Positions 50,789 to 59,321 of a stretch of 64,000 nt of DNA are shown piece by piece. A program made the translations under genes and the position numbers. Within the stretch, counting starts at the first letter, position 1, and every line of letters starts with the position of its first letter. Source of the DNA: Actinomycetes bacterium (lineage in GTDB: Bacteria > Actinomycetota > Acidimicrobiia > Acidimicrobiales > Ilumatobacteraceae); contig JANXUF010000045.1 of NCBI GenBank assembly GCA_025356335.1, positions 49,013 to 113,012 on the forward strand, in the 5' to 3' direction. Under the pieces are notes generated by a model, which saw only the letters and a list, made by a program, of their open reading frames with translations, was not told where the DNA came from and made no database searches.

Positions 50789-51404
50789 GGGAAGTAGTTC
50801 CGCCGATCGGCTGGTGCGATTCAGCACAGCAGAGCGCATGATCCATCGCAGTATCGCCGTGTTGATGCTGACGTGCATGGCAACGGCAGCGGTGCTCTAC
50901 AACGCGCCGATCGCCGTGTCGATCGGGCACCGTCGCATCGTCAAGCTGATCCACATCACCTGCGGGTTCGCCCTCCCGGTCCCGATCCTTCTCGGGGCGG
51001 TGTTCGCTACCTATCGGGCGGATCTACGCCGGCTCAACCGCTTCAGACGATCGGACTGGACGTGGCTGCGATCGGGCAACCGACGTGACGGATCGATACG
51101 CGTCGGCAAGTTCAATGCCGGCCAGAAGCTGAATGCGGCCCTGAGCACTGGCGCGATGCTGGTACTGCTCGGGACCGGCACACTGATGTATTTCCCGAAC
51201 ATCTCCCGCCTCTCGTGGCGAACCGGGTCCACGTTCGTGCACGACTGGTTCGCACTGGCGATCGGACTGCTGGTCATCGGCCACGTCCGCTTCGCCGTCA
51301 AGGATCCCGAATCCCGAGTCGGTATGAAAACCGGCTCGGTCTCTGCTGCCTGGGCTCACAAACAACACGGGGCATGGGCAGCCGAGCAGGAATCGTCCGC
51401 CTGA
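50772..51404 (+). CDS. cytochrome b561-like membrane protein, partner of the molybdopterin enzyme
   Basis: Four-helix cytochrome b of 210 residues. Histidines lie in MIHRSIAV, KLIHITCGF, FVHDWFALAIG and IGHVRFAV, fitting two b hemes in the membrane, as in formate dehydrogenase gamma and YedZ-like subunits. ATG 50772 overlaps the oxidoreductase end, so it is probably its quinone-reducing partner. The fused protein at 37106-38314 carries an equivalent domain. A hairpin terminator follows at 51427. Confidence 0.82.
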   Translation: MTQSVEGSSSADRLVRFSTAERMIHRSIAVLMLTCMATAAVLYNAPIAVSIGHRRIVKLIHITCGFALPVPILLGAVFATYRADLRRLNRFRRSDWTWLRSGNRRDGSIRVGKFNAGQKLNAALSTGAMLVLLGTGTLMYFPNISRLSWRTGSTFVHDWFALAIGLLVIGHVRFAVKDPESRVGMKTGSVSAAWAHKQHGAWAAEQESSA

Positions 51405-51426
51405 GCCGTGACACGACGTGTCGTGA

Positions 51427-51457
51427 GGGCGGCTCATGCGAACGAAGTGAGCCGCCC
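51427..51457 (+). terminator. 10-bp stem hairpin after the molybdopterin-cytochrome operon
   Basis: GGGCGGCTCA (51427-51436) pairs perfectly with TGAGCCGCCC (51448-51457) across 11 bases. A second small dyad CACGAC-GT-GTCGTG precedes it. It lies between the convergent cytochrome and xylose isomerase genes; no T-run follows. Confidence 0.6.
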
Positions 51458-51537
51458 GAGCGGCGGAGAGCGGAAAGAACGGTTCCTAGGTAGGTCGCCA
51501 AGGAAACCGAGTCAGCTGTCAAACCCGAGGGGGAATC

Positions 51538-52725
51538 TCAGCGGGCGCAGAGCAGATGCTCGATGAACAATTGGTCGACGCGGCTGGCGCCGTGGCCACG
51601 TTCGGCGGCGGCTTCGGCGTCGAAGTCCTCGAATGCCGTTCGGTCCGCCAGCAGATCGGTGTACGTCTCGCCCGCTGCCAGTGTCGGGATGCTCAGGTCC
51701 GGCACTCTCGCTGCAGCGAGGGCTTCCTGCACGTCGGGATCGGCGCGGAATGCAGCGGCGCGCTCCTTCAGCAATAGATAGGTGCGCATGTTGGCAGCAG
51801 CCGATACCCACACACCCTCGATGTCCTCGGTCCGCAGTGGCTTGTAATCGAAGTGCCGAGGCCCGTCGTACGACGGGCCACCGTTTGGTCCACCGTTCTC
51901 CAGCAGGTCGACGAGTCCGAAGGCGCTGAGCAGGTCACCGTGTCCGAAGACGAGGTCCTGGTCGAACTTCGGGCCGTGCTGGCCGTTGAGGTCGATGTGG
52001 AACAACTTTCCGTGCCACAGCACCTGCGAGATGGCGTGCACGAAGTTGAGGTTCGACATCTGCTCGTGCCCGACTTCGGGATTGAGGCCGACCATGTCCC
52101 GGTGCTCGAGGCTGTTGATGAACGCCAGCGCGTGCCCGACGGTCGGCAGCAGGATGTCACCACGCGGTTCGTTCGGCTTCGGTTCCAGCGCAAAACGGAT
52201 CTCGTAGCCACTGTCGACGCAGTACTGAGCGAGTGTGTCGATACCTTCGCGGAACCGGTCGAGGGCCGCCCTGACATCCTTGGCGACGTCGACCTCCGAT
52301 CCCTCACGGCCCCCCCAGAAGACGTACGTCTTGGCGCCGAGCTCGGCTGCGAGATCGAGATTGCGCATCGTCTTGCGGAGCGCATAGCGACGGATGTCGC
52401 GGTCGTTGGCGGTGAATGCACCCTCTTTGAAAACCGGGTGGGTGAAGAGGTTCGTGGTCATCATCGGCACGGCCATCCCGGTCTCGGCGAGCGCGTCCCT
52501 GAAGCGTGTGATGTGCTTGTCCCGACTGTCGGTGTCACTACCGAACGGGACGAGGTCGTCGTCGTGGAACGTCACACCGTAGGCGCCGAGTTCAGCGAGG
52601 CGGTGGACGGACTCGACCGGATCGAGCGGAGGGCGAGTTGCGTCGCCGAACGGGTCGCGGGCCTGCCAGCCGACTGTCCAGAGTCCGAAGGTGAACTTGT
52701 CAGCGGGTGTGGGTTGCGACGTCAT
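51538..52725 (-). CDS. xylA: xylose isomerase
   Basis: D-xylose isomerase of 395 residues, the shorter actinobacterial class, converting xylose to xylulose. The two-metal site is visible: catalytic His in [11 protein letters not shown], Glu and Lys in [40 protein letters not shown] and GPRHFDYKP. The ATG at 52725 is followed by the family start [15 protein letters not shown]. It is divergent from a ROK repressor with a shared operator (52755-52777). The matching xylulokinase is not in the window. Confidence 0.94.
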   Translation of the reverse strand: MTSQPTPADKFTFGLWTVGWQARDPFGDATRPPLDPVESVHRLAELGAYGVTFHDDDLVPFGSDTDSRDKHITRFRDALAETGMAVPMMTTNLFTHPVFKEGAFTANDRDIRRYALRKTMRNLDLAAELGAKTYVFWGGREGSEVDVAKDVRAALDRFREGIDTLAQYCVDSGYEIRFALEPKPNEPRGDILLPTVGHALAFINSLEHRDMVGLNPEVGHEQMSNLNFVHAISQVLWHGKLFHIDLNGQHGPKFDQDLVFGHGDLLSAFGLVDLLENGGPNGGPSYDGPRHFDYKPLRTEDIEGVWVSAAANMRTYLLLKERAAAFRADPDVQEALAAARVPDLSIPTLAAGETYTDLLADRTAFEDFDAEAAAERGHGASRVDQLFIEHLLCAR

Positions 52726-52754
52726 CTGACTTGCCTCCGGAGTAGCGGAACGAA

Positions 52755-52777
52755 GTTGGTAAGGAATATTTGCTAAC
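52755..52777. promoter_or_regulatory. imperfect dyad GTTGGTAAGGAATATTTGCTAAC, candidate XylR operator
   Basis: A 23-base partly symmetrical AT-rich site between divergent xylA and ROK genes. Its right arm overlaps the TAACCT -10 box of the ROK gene (52774-52779), which is seven bases before ATG 52787. It has the GTTnG...CnAAC form of ROK/XylR operators. Symmetry covers about 14 of 23 positions. Confidence 0.5.
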
Positions 52778-52786
52778 CTACTTCAG

Positions 52787-53944
52787 ATGGATCAGGTCGG
52801 CAACCCCCAATTGCTGCGGCGAATCAACCGGACGCGCGTGCTCGCTGCGCTCGGCGATGGGAGGCAGTGGAGCAGGGCTGAACTGGCGACGGAGGTCGGA
52901 CTGGCGAAACCGACGGTTGGGATGATCATCGACGACCTCGTCGCCGATCGGCTGGTGCGCGAACTGGGCTTCGGACGGGCCGCGAGTCGAGGTGGGCGAC
53001 GGCCGGTGATGATCGAGATCGATCCGGATGCCGCAGCACACGTCGGCATCCATTTCGGCGTGCATACCACCAGGGTCGCGGTCACCGATGCCCTCGGTCG
53101 CCTTCGGGCGACGGGCGTTGCAGCGTCTCCGCTCCGCTCCCCGAAGCGGAGCGTCACGACAGCGACGCGTCTCGTTGCATCTGCGTTGGAGCAAGCATGC
53201 ATCCCCCCCGAGCGAATGAGGGCGATCGGCGCAGCTGTCCCCGGCGCAGTCGATTCGTCAACGGGGGTGTGCACGGTCGCACCCAATCTCGGTTGGAGGG
53301 ATGTACCGATCGAGGCGATGTTGGTCGACGTCTTCCACGTGCCCGCCGTCGCCAGGAACATCGCCCACGCAGCCGCCGCTGCCGAGCACGCAGTCGGCGT
53401 TGCACAGTCGGTGGACAATCTCGTCTGGCTGTACGTCGGCACCGGCATCGGCGCCGGCATCATCAACGGCGGGCGTCTGCTGACCGGACGTGCAGGCCTC
53501 AGCGGTGAGATCGGTCATTGCCGTGTCAGCGCCAATGGGCCGATGTGCAGTTGTGGACGTCGGGGATGCCTCGAGTCGTTGGCATCCGGTCGGGCATTGG
53601 CGATTGCCGCTGGAACGAGCGACGGTGCAGACGCGTTCGCCGAAGCGGCAGCCGGAAATCGTCGAGCGGGCCAGGCAGTTCACGACATCGCCGGTTGGCT
53701 GGCGGTCGGGGTGGCGACGTTGGTCAACGTCGTCGACCCTGCGCTGGTCGTCATCGGGGGCGGGCTCGCAGGCGCAGGCGAAGCACTGCTCGCACCGCTC
53801 CGGGAGGCCGCCAGGGGAACTGCGCTCCGTGAGGTGCCGATCGTCGCCTCTGCTCTCGGCGACGAGGCAGAGGTCACCGGCGCAGTGCTGCTCGCACGCC
53901 GACGTTCGACAGAGACCTACCGGGTCGAGCACATCGGGGCGTGA
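52787..53944 (+). CDS. ROK-family transcriptional repressor (XylR-like)
   Basis: Repressor/kinase-fold protein of 385 residues. The winged helix occupies the first 70 residues (RAELATEVGLAKPTVGMIIDDLVADRLV); the ROK domain has the phosphate-binding GIHFG and GTGIGAGIINGGRLLTGRAGLSGEIGH, and the zinc motif PMCSCGRRGCLESLASG. It is expected to repress xylA until xylose or a phosphate binds. The start is leaderless, with TAACCT seven bases before ATG. Likely autoregulated through the shared operator. Confidence 0.9.
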   Translation: MDQVGNPQLLRRINRTRVLAALGDGRQWSRAELATEVGLAKPTVGMIIDDLVADRLVRELGFGRAASRGGRRPVMIEIDPDAAAHVGIHFGVHTTRVAVTDALGRLRATGVAASPLRSPKRSVTTATRLVASALEQACIPPERMRAIGAAVPGAVDSSTGVCTVAPNLGWRDVPIEAMLVDVFHVPAVARNIAHAAAAAEHAVGVAQSVDNLVWLYVGTGIGAGIINGGRLLTGRAGLSGEIGHCRVSANGPMCSCGRRGCLESLASGRALAIAAGTSDGADAFAEAAAGNRRAGQAVHDIAGWLAVGVATLVNVVDPALVVIGGGLAGAGEALLAPLREAARGTALREVPIVASALGDEAEVTGAVLLARRRSTETYRVEHIGA

Positions 53945-54079
53945 GCCGCGGATCCCGGCGTCGTCCGTGCCGGTCATCGTCACCGGCTTCATCCGCAGTT
54001 GTTTATTCCCGTCTCCGAGGTGACAATGACCGCACCTCGAAGAAGCGTGACCGAGATCAAGTATTGTTAGCCTGAAGCG

Positions 54080-54103
54080 ATGATCGTGGGGATCGGAGTG
54101 TGA
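54080..54103 (+). CDS. leaderless seven-codon upstream ORF (MIVGIGV)
   Basis: TAGCCT (54068-54073) and six bases precede ATG 54080, which encodes MIVGIGV then TGA. The stop overlaps the GTG start of the following gene (54100) as GTGTGA. A GGATCGGAG stretch inside the mini-ORF can serve as ribosome site for that GTG. Translation is inferred from spacing. Confidence 0.4.
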   Translation: MIVGIGV

Positions 54104-55281
54104 GCGTCTCGACCGAGGACGGCATCTCGCTGCCACCGACCCTCGACAGCGGCAACGTCGTGGCGATCGACGAGCAGTCGATTGCCTGGAAATCTTCTCG
54201 CCATCGCGCCCTCGGCCGAGCGGTCGAGTGTCCCCAGCGCGGGGGACGTCGTCGGGTATTGATGCTGCGCGTCGTCCTGATCGTCGGCCTGATCATTTTT
54301 GCGGCCTTCGCCCGCCGTGTCTTCGTCCCGGCGATGCAGTCGCTCCGCCACCCCCACTGGGGCTGGCTGCCGGTGGCGATCGTTGCCGAGACGGCGTCGA
54401 TGGCGGCATTCATGCGCATGCAGCGACAGACGCTGATCCAGGGCGGGGTGAAGATCCCCGTCCGGAGTGCGATCGCCATCACCTATGCGAGCAACGCGAT
54501 GTCCGTGACGGTGCCCGTTGCCGGCGGCACTGCTTCCACTGCCTTCACGGTGAAACAGTTCTCCCATCACGGTGCCAGTCCGGCGTTGATCACCTGGGCG
54601 CTCGGCATGTCCGGCATCATCTCGACCGCTGCGTTCGCCCTCGCCGTCGGCGTCACCGGCATGGTCGGCGGAGGTGGATACACGGCGCTGATCGGTGCTG
54701 CCGTCGCCGTTGTCGGGGTCGTTCCGATTGGCGTGCTGTTCGTGATGCTGCACCGCGAGCACTCCAGGGCGTTGCTCGAGCGCCTGCTGGCGAAGGTCCT
54801 TGGTCGCAGTCAGCGACTGATCAACCGGCCGCGTGGCGACGTCGGGACGATGGCGAGCGAGGGGATCGAGCGCTTCGTCACGTTCCGCCTGCACCGCAGG
54901 GGCGGCGCTGTCGTGCTCGCATTTGCGCTGCTCAACTGGGTTGCGGATGGTCTGTGTCTCGCAGCGGCGATCGAATTCGTCGGCCAGCCCGTGCCGTGGG
55001 CTTCACTCTCGTTGATCTACACGGCCGGTGTCGGTGCGGCGGCGATCGGTATCACTCCGGCAGGGATCGGGGTCGTCGAGACGGCGATCGCGGCGTCACT
55101 GGTCGCTGTGGGAATGAAGTCAGAAGGAGCGTTGCCCGCTGCGCTGCTCTACCGTGGGATCAGTTGCTGGCTCGTGCTCGGTGTCGGGTGGATCATCTAT
55201 ATCAATCTTCGCCGGGATGCCGCGGCCGAAGCCGCCGAATCCGCAAGCGCTGGTCGTCACCGCACACCAGATGTGTTCTGA
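54100..55281 (+). CDS. lysylphosphatidylglycerol synthase/flippase-domain (UPF0104-like) membrane protein
   Basis: Integral membrane protein of 393 residues related to the flippase domain of MprF/LPG synthases and the UPF0104 group. After a polar N-terminus of about 50 residues come seven or eight helices, including VLIVGLIIFAAFARR, VPVAGGTASTAFTVKQF (the conserved small-residue loop), and GVGAAAIGITPAGIGVVETAIAASL, which is the family's main signature. It likely moves or binds a lipid. GTG 54100 overlaps the mini-ORF above and has GGAG six bases upstream. It converges on the cupredoxin gene. Confidence 0.82.
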   Translation: MSVSTEDGISLPPTLDSGNVVAIDEQSIAWKSSRHRALGRAVECPQRGGRRRVLMLRVVLIVGLIIFAAFARRVFVPAMQSLRHPHWGWLPVAIVAETASMAAFMRMQRQTLIQGGVKIPVRSAIAITYASNAMSVTVPVAGGTASTAFTVKQFSHHGASPALITWALGMSGIISTAAFALAVGVTGMVGGGGYTALIGAAVAVVGVVPIGVLFVMLHREHSRALLERLLAKVLGRSQRLINRPRGDVGTMASEGIERFVTFRLHRRGGAVVLAFALLNWVADGLCLAAAIEFVGQPVPWASLSLIYTAGVGAAAIGITPAGIGVVETAIAASLVAVGMKSEGALPAALLYRGISCWLVLGVGWIIYINLRRDAAAEAAESASAGRHRTPDVF

Positions 55282-55321
55282 CGAAGGCGGCCGGGTGTGA
55301 CGACTCTCGGGGCCGGTGGTG

Positions 55322-57010
55322 CTACGTGCTCTCGACCCGGAAGGCGCCACGCATCAGCGGGTGAATGCGGCAGAAGTAGGTGTACGTGCCGGGGGCCAAC
55401 GTTGCCGGAACGGTCCAGGTGTCACGGCCAGCCGTCGGCGGTCCACCGGTGCCGAGTTGGCCGGAGTCGAAGTTGACGTCGCCGTCTGCCAGCGGATACG
55501 CGATGCCGGTCGACTGGTTGCACGGTGACTTGCAGGCGGTGATCGTGTGCCAGATGCCCTTGAACTGCGGGGCGTCGAGGTTGTCGAAGGTGATCGTGCC
55601 GCCCTGCTTGACCGTCGGGACGGTCTGAGCGATCGTCATGTCGCCTTCGCCGTAGATGAAGTTCTGAATGTCGACCGTCCCGTTGCCGGCGACAGGAGCA
55701 GACGGCAGTTTCGTCAGGTCCTCGTAGTTCTTCGAGTCCGGCTGCCCGCCGTGGTTGTCGTTCTCGGCGAGGTGGCCGTGCGTCAGCATCCCGGGAACGT
55801 CGACAGCAGTGGTGAACGGATCGACACTGCTCGGTGCCGTATCGGCCATCCACACGACCATGATTCCCATCGACTCGTACCACGATGCCAGGCCGGAGTC
55901 GTACGTCGCCTGGATCGACATGACGTCACCGGCTTTCACGGCGACGCGCCAATCCTGTGGCGTTGCGGTCATCGCCACGTCCCACGAGACGGCGCCCGCC
56001 GGTTCGAAGTACTTGGCGTCGGAGCGGAACAGGTGGGCGGTCTTGGCGCCGCGGGTCAGATCGAGATCGCCGTGCAATCCGCCAGGGTGCAGATGGACCG
56101 CCGTGTCGATCAGCACACCATCGCGATCGACGGTCCATTGATTCAGCTGCGGGCCGCCGGCGTAGGGATTGTCGGCCTGCTCGGGATAGACGTAGGTGCC
56201 GCCGGTGCCCGTTCCTTTGAGGACATCGAAAACCGGGTAGCCCTTACCGTTTTGCACATCCATCCAGATCGGTCGAGCGGCGATCATCCCGTTCGCTTGC
56301 GCGGTGGTGTCAGGAATGAAGTCGATGTCGTAGGTCACCCAGACCTGCATCGGTTTGGCCGTGAGGTTGTGCAGCATGTAGTTGAGGATCCACTTGTCGG
56401 TCGACTTGTACCGATAGCCGAAGGGAGCCGGCAGTTCGAGGATCGTCTTTTCCTCGCCGGCAGCGAACAGACGCTCCGGCAGGCCCGACGTCGAGTCCTT
56501 GTTACTGAGGTTGAGCCAGACACCGTGGTGCAGATGGACGACGTCGACCGGCGGAACCGTACCGTCGGCGAAACGGAGGTTCGGGTTCATCCCGACGATC
56601 CATCCATCGACCGTCGGCTGGGGGATGCCCCTGGTGTAGTCGATGTTGTTCTGCCCTGGGTTGATCGTCAGCGGCCCGACCTCGAAATGCATTTTCGTCG
56701 CCCCATAACGCTCGGGCAGGGCGGCGACCGTCGTGGTGGTGCTCAACGCCACGGTCAGCTGTGGCAACTGTGTCGTCGCCGGAGCGTCGGTGGATGATGT
56801 GGTCGAGGATGATGTGGTCGAGGATGATGCGGTCGAGGATGATGCGGTCGAGGATGATGCGGTCTGCGCTGAGGTGGCACCGTGCGTTGCTGCAACCGCC
56901 GCTTGCGTCGACGCCGCTGATTGTGATTTCGATGTGTTGTCCGTACCGCACGCAGCAATCAGCAATCCGCCTACTGCGAGCGCTACGGCGACCAGTCGCC
57001 GACCCCTCAT
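55322..57010 (-). CDS. lipoprotein with C-terminal cupredoxin (type-1 copper) domain
   Basis: A 562-residue lipoprotein. The signal peptide LVAVALAVGGLLIAACG ends in a lipobox; a Ser/Thr/Ala stalk (about 30-80, from a 15-base repeat) follows. The large middle part (VDVVHLHHGVWLN, NYMLHNLTAKPMQVWVTYD, HLHPGGLHGDLDL) is rich in histidine and fits a copper- or heme-type periplasmic enzyme family of unknown activity. The C-terminal 120 residues form a cupredoxin: GIWHTITAC, then TYFCRIHPLMRG with Cys, His and Met ligands. ATG 57010 has TACCGT seven bases upstream (leaderless). Divergent from the exported protein at 57126. Confidence 0.78.
   Translation of the reverse strand: MRGRRLVAVALAVGGLLIAACGTDNTSKSQSAASTQAAVAATHGATSAQTASSSTASSSTASSSTTSSSTTSSTDAPATTQLPQLTVALSTTTTVAALPERYGATKMHFEVGPLTINPGQNNIDYTRGIPQPTVDGWIVGMNPNLRFADGTVPPVDVVHLHHGVWLNLSNKDSTSGLPERLFAAGEEKTILELPAPFGYRYKSTDKWILNYMLHNLTAKPMQVWVTYDIDFIPDTTAQANGMIAARPIWMDVQNGKGYPVFDVLKGTGTGGTYVYPEQADNPYAGGPQLNQWTVDRDGVLIDTAVHLHPGGLHGDLDLTRGAKTAHLFRSDAKYFEPAGAVSWDVAMTATPQDWRVAVKAGDVMSIQATYDSGLASWYESMGIMVVWMADTAPSSVDPFTTAVDVPGMLTHGHLAENDNHGGQPDSKNYEDLTKLPSAPVAGNGTVDIQNFIYGEGDMTIAQTVPTVKQGGTITFDNLDAPQFKGIWHTITACKSPCNQSTGIAYPLADGDVNFDSGQLGTGGPPTAGRDTWTVPATLAPGTYTYFCRIHPLMRGAFRVEST
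56792..56863. repeat. 15-bp tandem repeat, about 4.8 units
   Basis: GGATGATG(T/C)GGTCGA units at 56792, 56807, 56822, 56837 and 56852 encode the SSSTA/SSSTT stalk of the cupredoxin lipoprotein. Unit length is divisible by three. Confidence 0.8.
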
Positions 57011-57017
57011 AGGCGAA

Positions 57018-57023
57018 ACGGTA
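57018..57023 (-). promoter_or_regulatory. TACCGT -10 box of the cupredoxin lipoprotein
   Basis: TACCGT on the minus strand is seven bases from ATG 57010, giving a leaderless start. The divergent gene has its own box at 57114. Confidence 0.5.
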
Positions 57024-57113
57024 ACAGCGCCAACTGCGTCTGGTGCGCTCAGCCGGGCGAGTGGATCGGCGAGCGATTCCGTAGCGCGCTGCCCGTGTGA
57101 GTTGTCGACCGCG

Positions 57114-57119
57114 TAATGT
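57114..57119 (+). promoter_or_regulatory. TAATGT -10 box of the exported protein
   Basis: TAATGT is six bases before ATG 57126. The two leaderless starts lie 115 bases apart back to back. Confidence 0.5.
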
Positions 57120-57125
57120 GACGAG

Positions 57126-59081
57126 ATGATCGATGGGCCCGGTGCGGATCGGCGGCGAACGAGCCTGCTGCGCTCCATCGCCGAGCTGTTGACCAAGGCG
57201 CCGTTCAGCAACGGTCTCGATCGACGCGCTGCCGTGGTGTTGCTGACGATCGTCGTCGGGTCGTCGCTCACCTTGACAGGAGCATCGAGGAATTCGTCCA
57301 CCAGACTGCGCACCACCGCGGTCTCCAGCGCGCCGACCCCATCGACGACCACGTCCTCCACCTCGTTCGCCACCCAGACGCCGACGACGGTGGATCTCTC
57401 CCAGGCGAGCGGCGCAGCCGAGCCGACGGTCGCCGTCGAAACTGATGCTCCGACCGTCGCCGGCACCGTGCCTCTCGAGGTCGCACCCGCAGCGGCGGCG
57501 ACGGTTGCAGCGGTGACCGTTCCGGCGACGAAAGCGGCTCCGCCGAAGATCGACCCTGGCAACCCGCAGGTCGTCGCCCGTCCGATTCCGACGGCCCCGG
57601 TCGCAACAACGCCGGCGCCGGGCGCGACGGCGCCGCCCTGGGAGGCATCGACGACCAGAACACCTGCCGGCTATGTCTCGACCGATGTCGGCTGCGCAGC
57701 AAATACCAGTGCCGGAGCGCTCGATTCGTTCTTCAAGAACCGGGTCGGGCCGATGCTCGGTGCCGACTATCAGCACGTCTATCCCCTCGGCGGATCCCGC
57801 TACCTGTGGCTTTTCCAGGATGCCTTCATCGACCACAGCGGAGCGGCCCCGACGCTCGGCAAGTCCGGCTTTGCCCACAATGTCGCCTTCGTCCAGGACG
57901 GTGCCTGCTTCACGATGCTCCATCGAGGCTCAGCCGCCAAACCGGCGCAGTTCGAGTCCGGCACCGGCACCGATCCTGCCAACCACTGGTTCTGGCCGAT
58001 GGGCGGCGAACTGTCCGGTGGGCGGCTGCAGGTGTTCTGGGTCGAGGAGGCCGTCGACGGCAGCTCACCTGGTCCTGGTGACGGCCTCGGCTGGCACCCT
58101 GTCGGCACCTATTTGGCGAGCTACGACACAACGACGTTGGCGCGTGAGTCGTTCACCGCCGCGCCGGATGCCGGTGTCCGCCCGATCTACGGGTACGCCG
58201 TTTCGACGGACGCGGACTACACGTACCTCTTCGCCAACACGTTCGAGCAGAACCTGTCCCGAGAGGGTGGCTACTTCAACGGGCCGCATTCCGCGACGTC
58301 GATGTACCTCGCCAGGGTGCCGAAGGGCAACCTGGGGGCAGCACCGGAGTACCGGACGGCGACGGACTGGTCGAGCGACCCCGGGGCTGCGGTTCCCATA
58401 GTCCAACGGTATTGGGCGGAGAATCCGATGGAGCCCCGGTATCTCAACGGGCAATGGGTCGCAGCCACCAAGGTCGACGGTTATTGGGGGAGCGAGTTGA
58501 GCATCGATGTGGCGATCGACCCGTGGGGGCCGTGGACGACCGTCGAACACCGAGGTGTTGCCCCGAGGAACAACGATTCGACGATGAACACCTACCACGC
58601 CTACCTGATGCCGTGGATGAGTGGCGGCAATCTCGTCGTCTCCATTTCGCAGAACGGGCGCGACATGGTGGCCAGCGCCTATCCCCATCCCGAGCGCTAT
58701 CGCCTCGCCTTTTTCAATGCGAAGTTCGTCGCTGCGCCGCCCAATCCGCCGCCGCCGACGGTTCCCCCGGACACCACGCTTGCGCCCGACACGACGCCAT
58801 CCCCGGTAACCGCAGCGTCGACTGCGGCGCCGGCACCGACGCAGCCGTCGACAACTGCTGCTGCGACCGCCCCGCCGACGGTGGCGACGACTGCACCACC
58901 ACCGCCAACGTCACCGGCGCCGACGACCGCTGCTCCGCCGACGACTGCCGCTCTGCCGACGACGACTGCAGCGCCTTCGACGTCACCGTCGACTGCGCCG
59001 CCCGTGACGACCAGGCCCTCGACATCGGTGCCGTCATCAACGGCGGCGGTTTCGAGCTCGGCGGCGTCGACCGTCCAGTAG
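57126..59081 (+). CDS. large exported protein with DUF4185-like beta-propeller and Thr/Pro/Ala tail
   Basis: A 651-residue surface protein. A single N-terminal hydrophobic segment (AAVVLLTIVVGSSLTLTG, about 36-53) acts as anchor or signal, followed by a Thr/Ala/Pro stalk to about residue 175. Residues 185-540 resemble DUF4185-like beta-propeller proteins: VYPLGGSRYLWLFQDAFID, NHWFWPMGGELSGGRLQVFW and PHSATSMYLARVPKG. The function is unknown; such folds bind or cut polysaccharides. The last 110 residues are Thr/Pro/Ser/Ala-rich with no LPXTG. Divergent from the cupredoxin gene, with a leaderless start. Confidence 0.75.
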   Translation: MIDGPGADRRRTSLLRSIAELLTKAPFSNGLDRRAAVVLLTIVVGSSLTLTGASRNSSTRLRTTAVSSAPTPSTTTSSTSFATQTPTTVDLSQASGAAEPTVAVETDAPTVAGTVPLEVAPAAAATVAAVTVPATKAAPPKIDPGNPQVVARPIPTAPVATTPAPGATAPPWEASTTRTPAGYVSTDVGCAANTSAGALDSFFKNRVGPMLGADYQHVYPLGGSRYLWLFQDAFIDHSGAAPTLGKSGFAHNVAFVQDGACFTMLHRGSAAKPAQFESGTGTDPANHWFWPMGGELSGGRLQVFWVEEAVDGSSPGPGDGLGWHPVGTYLASYDTTTLARESFTAAPDAGVRPIYGYAVSTDADYTYLFANTFEQNLSREGGYFNGPHSATSMYLARVPKGNLGAAPEYRTATDWSSDPGAAVPIVQRYWAENPMEPRYLNGQWVAATKVDGYWGSELSIDVAIDPWGPWTTVEHRGVAPRNNDSTMNTYHAYLMPWMSGGNLVVSISQNGRDMVASAYPHPERYRLAFFNAKFVAAPPNPPPPTVPPDTTLAPDTTPSPVTAASTAAPAPTQPSTTAAATAPPTVATTAPPPPTSPAPTTAAPPTTAALPTTTAAPSTSPSTAPPVTTRPSTSVPSSTAAVSSSAASTVQ

Positions 59082-59131
59082 GTGACCCCGGCGTCGATGA
59101 GCCGCCGTAGCCGACGGGGGTGGGTGGCCAC

Positions 59132-59225
59132 GGCGTAGGTGCTCCCGGCGTAGGTGCTCCTGGCGCGGGTGTTCACAGCGCGGGTGTTCACAGCGCGGTG
59201 CTCCCGGCGCGGGTGTTCACAGCGC
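59132..59225. repeat. tandem repeat of six 15-bp units before the thioesterase
   Basis: Units of the form GGCG(T/C)(A/G)GGTG(C/T)TC(C/A)C(C/T) at 59132, 59147, 59162, 59177, 59192 (14 bases) and 59206, in the 240-base gap after the exported protein. Open frames through them on both strands reflect the periodicity; I do not call a gene. No function is evident. Confidence 0.7.
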
Positions 59226-59308
59226 CGCGGTCAACGAGTCGCGGTCACGGAGTTGAGGGCATGCCGAGCCCTCATGGCGGTGAGGCCGTGACCGCGAGCC
59301 GGCGCGAG

Positions 59309-59321
59309 TACCTTCGTCGCC
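59309..59321 (+). promoter_or_regulatory. TACCTT -10 box, leaderless promoter of the thioesterase
   Basis: TACCTT (59309-59314) and seven bases precede ATG 59322. No ribosome site is present. Confidence 0.5.
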
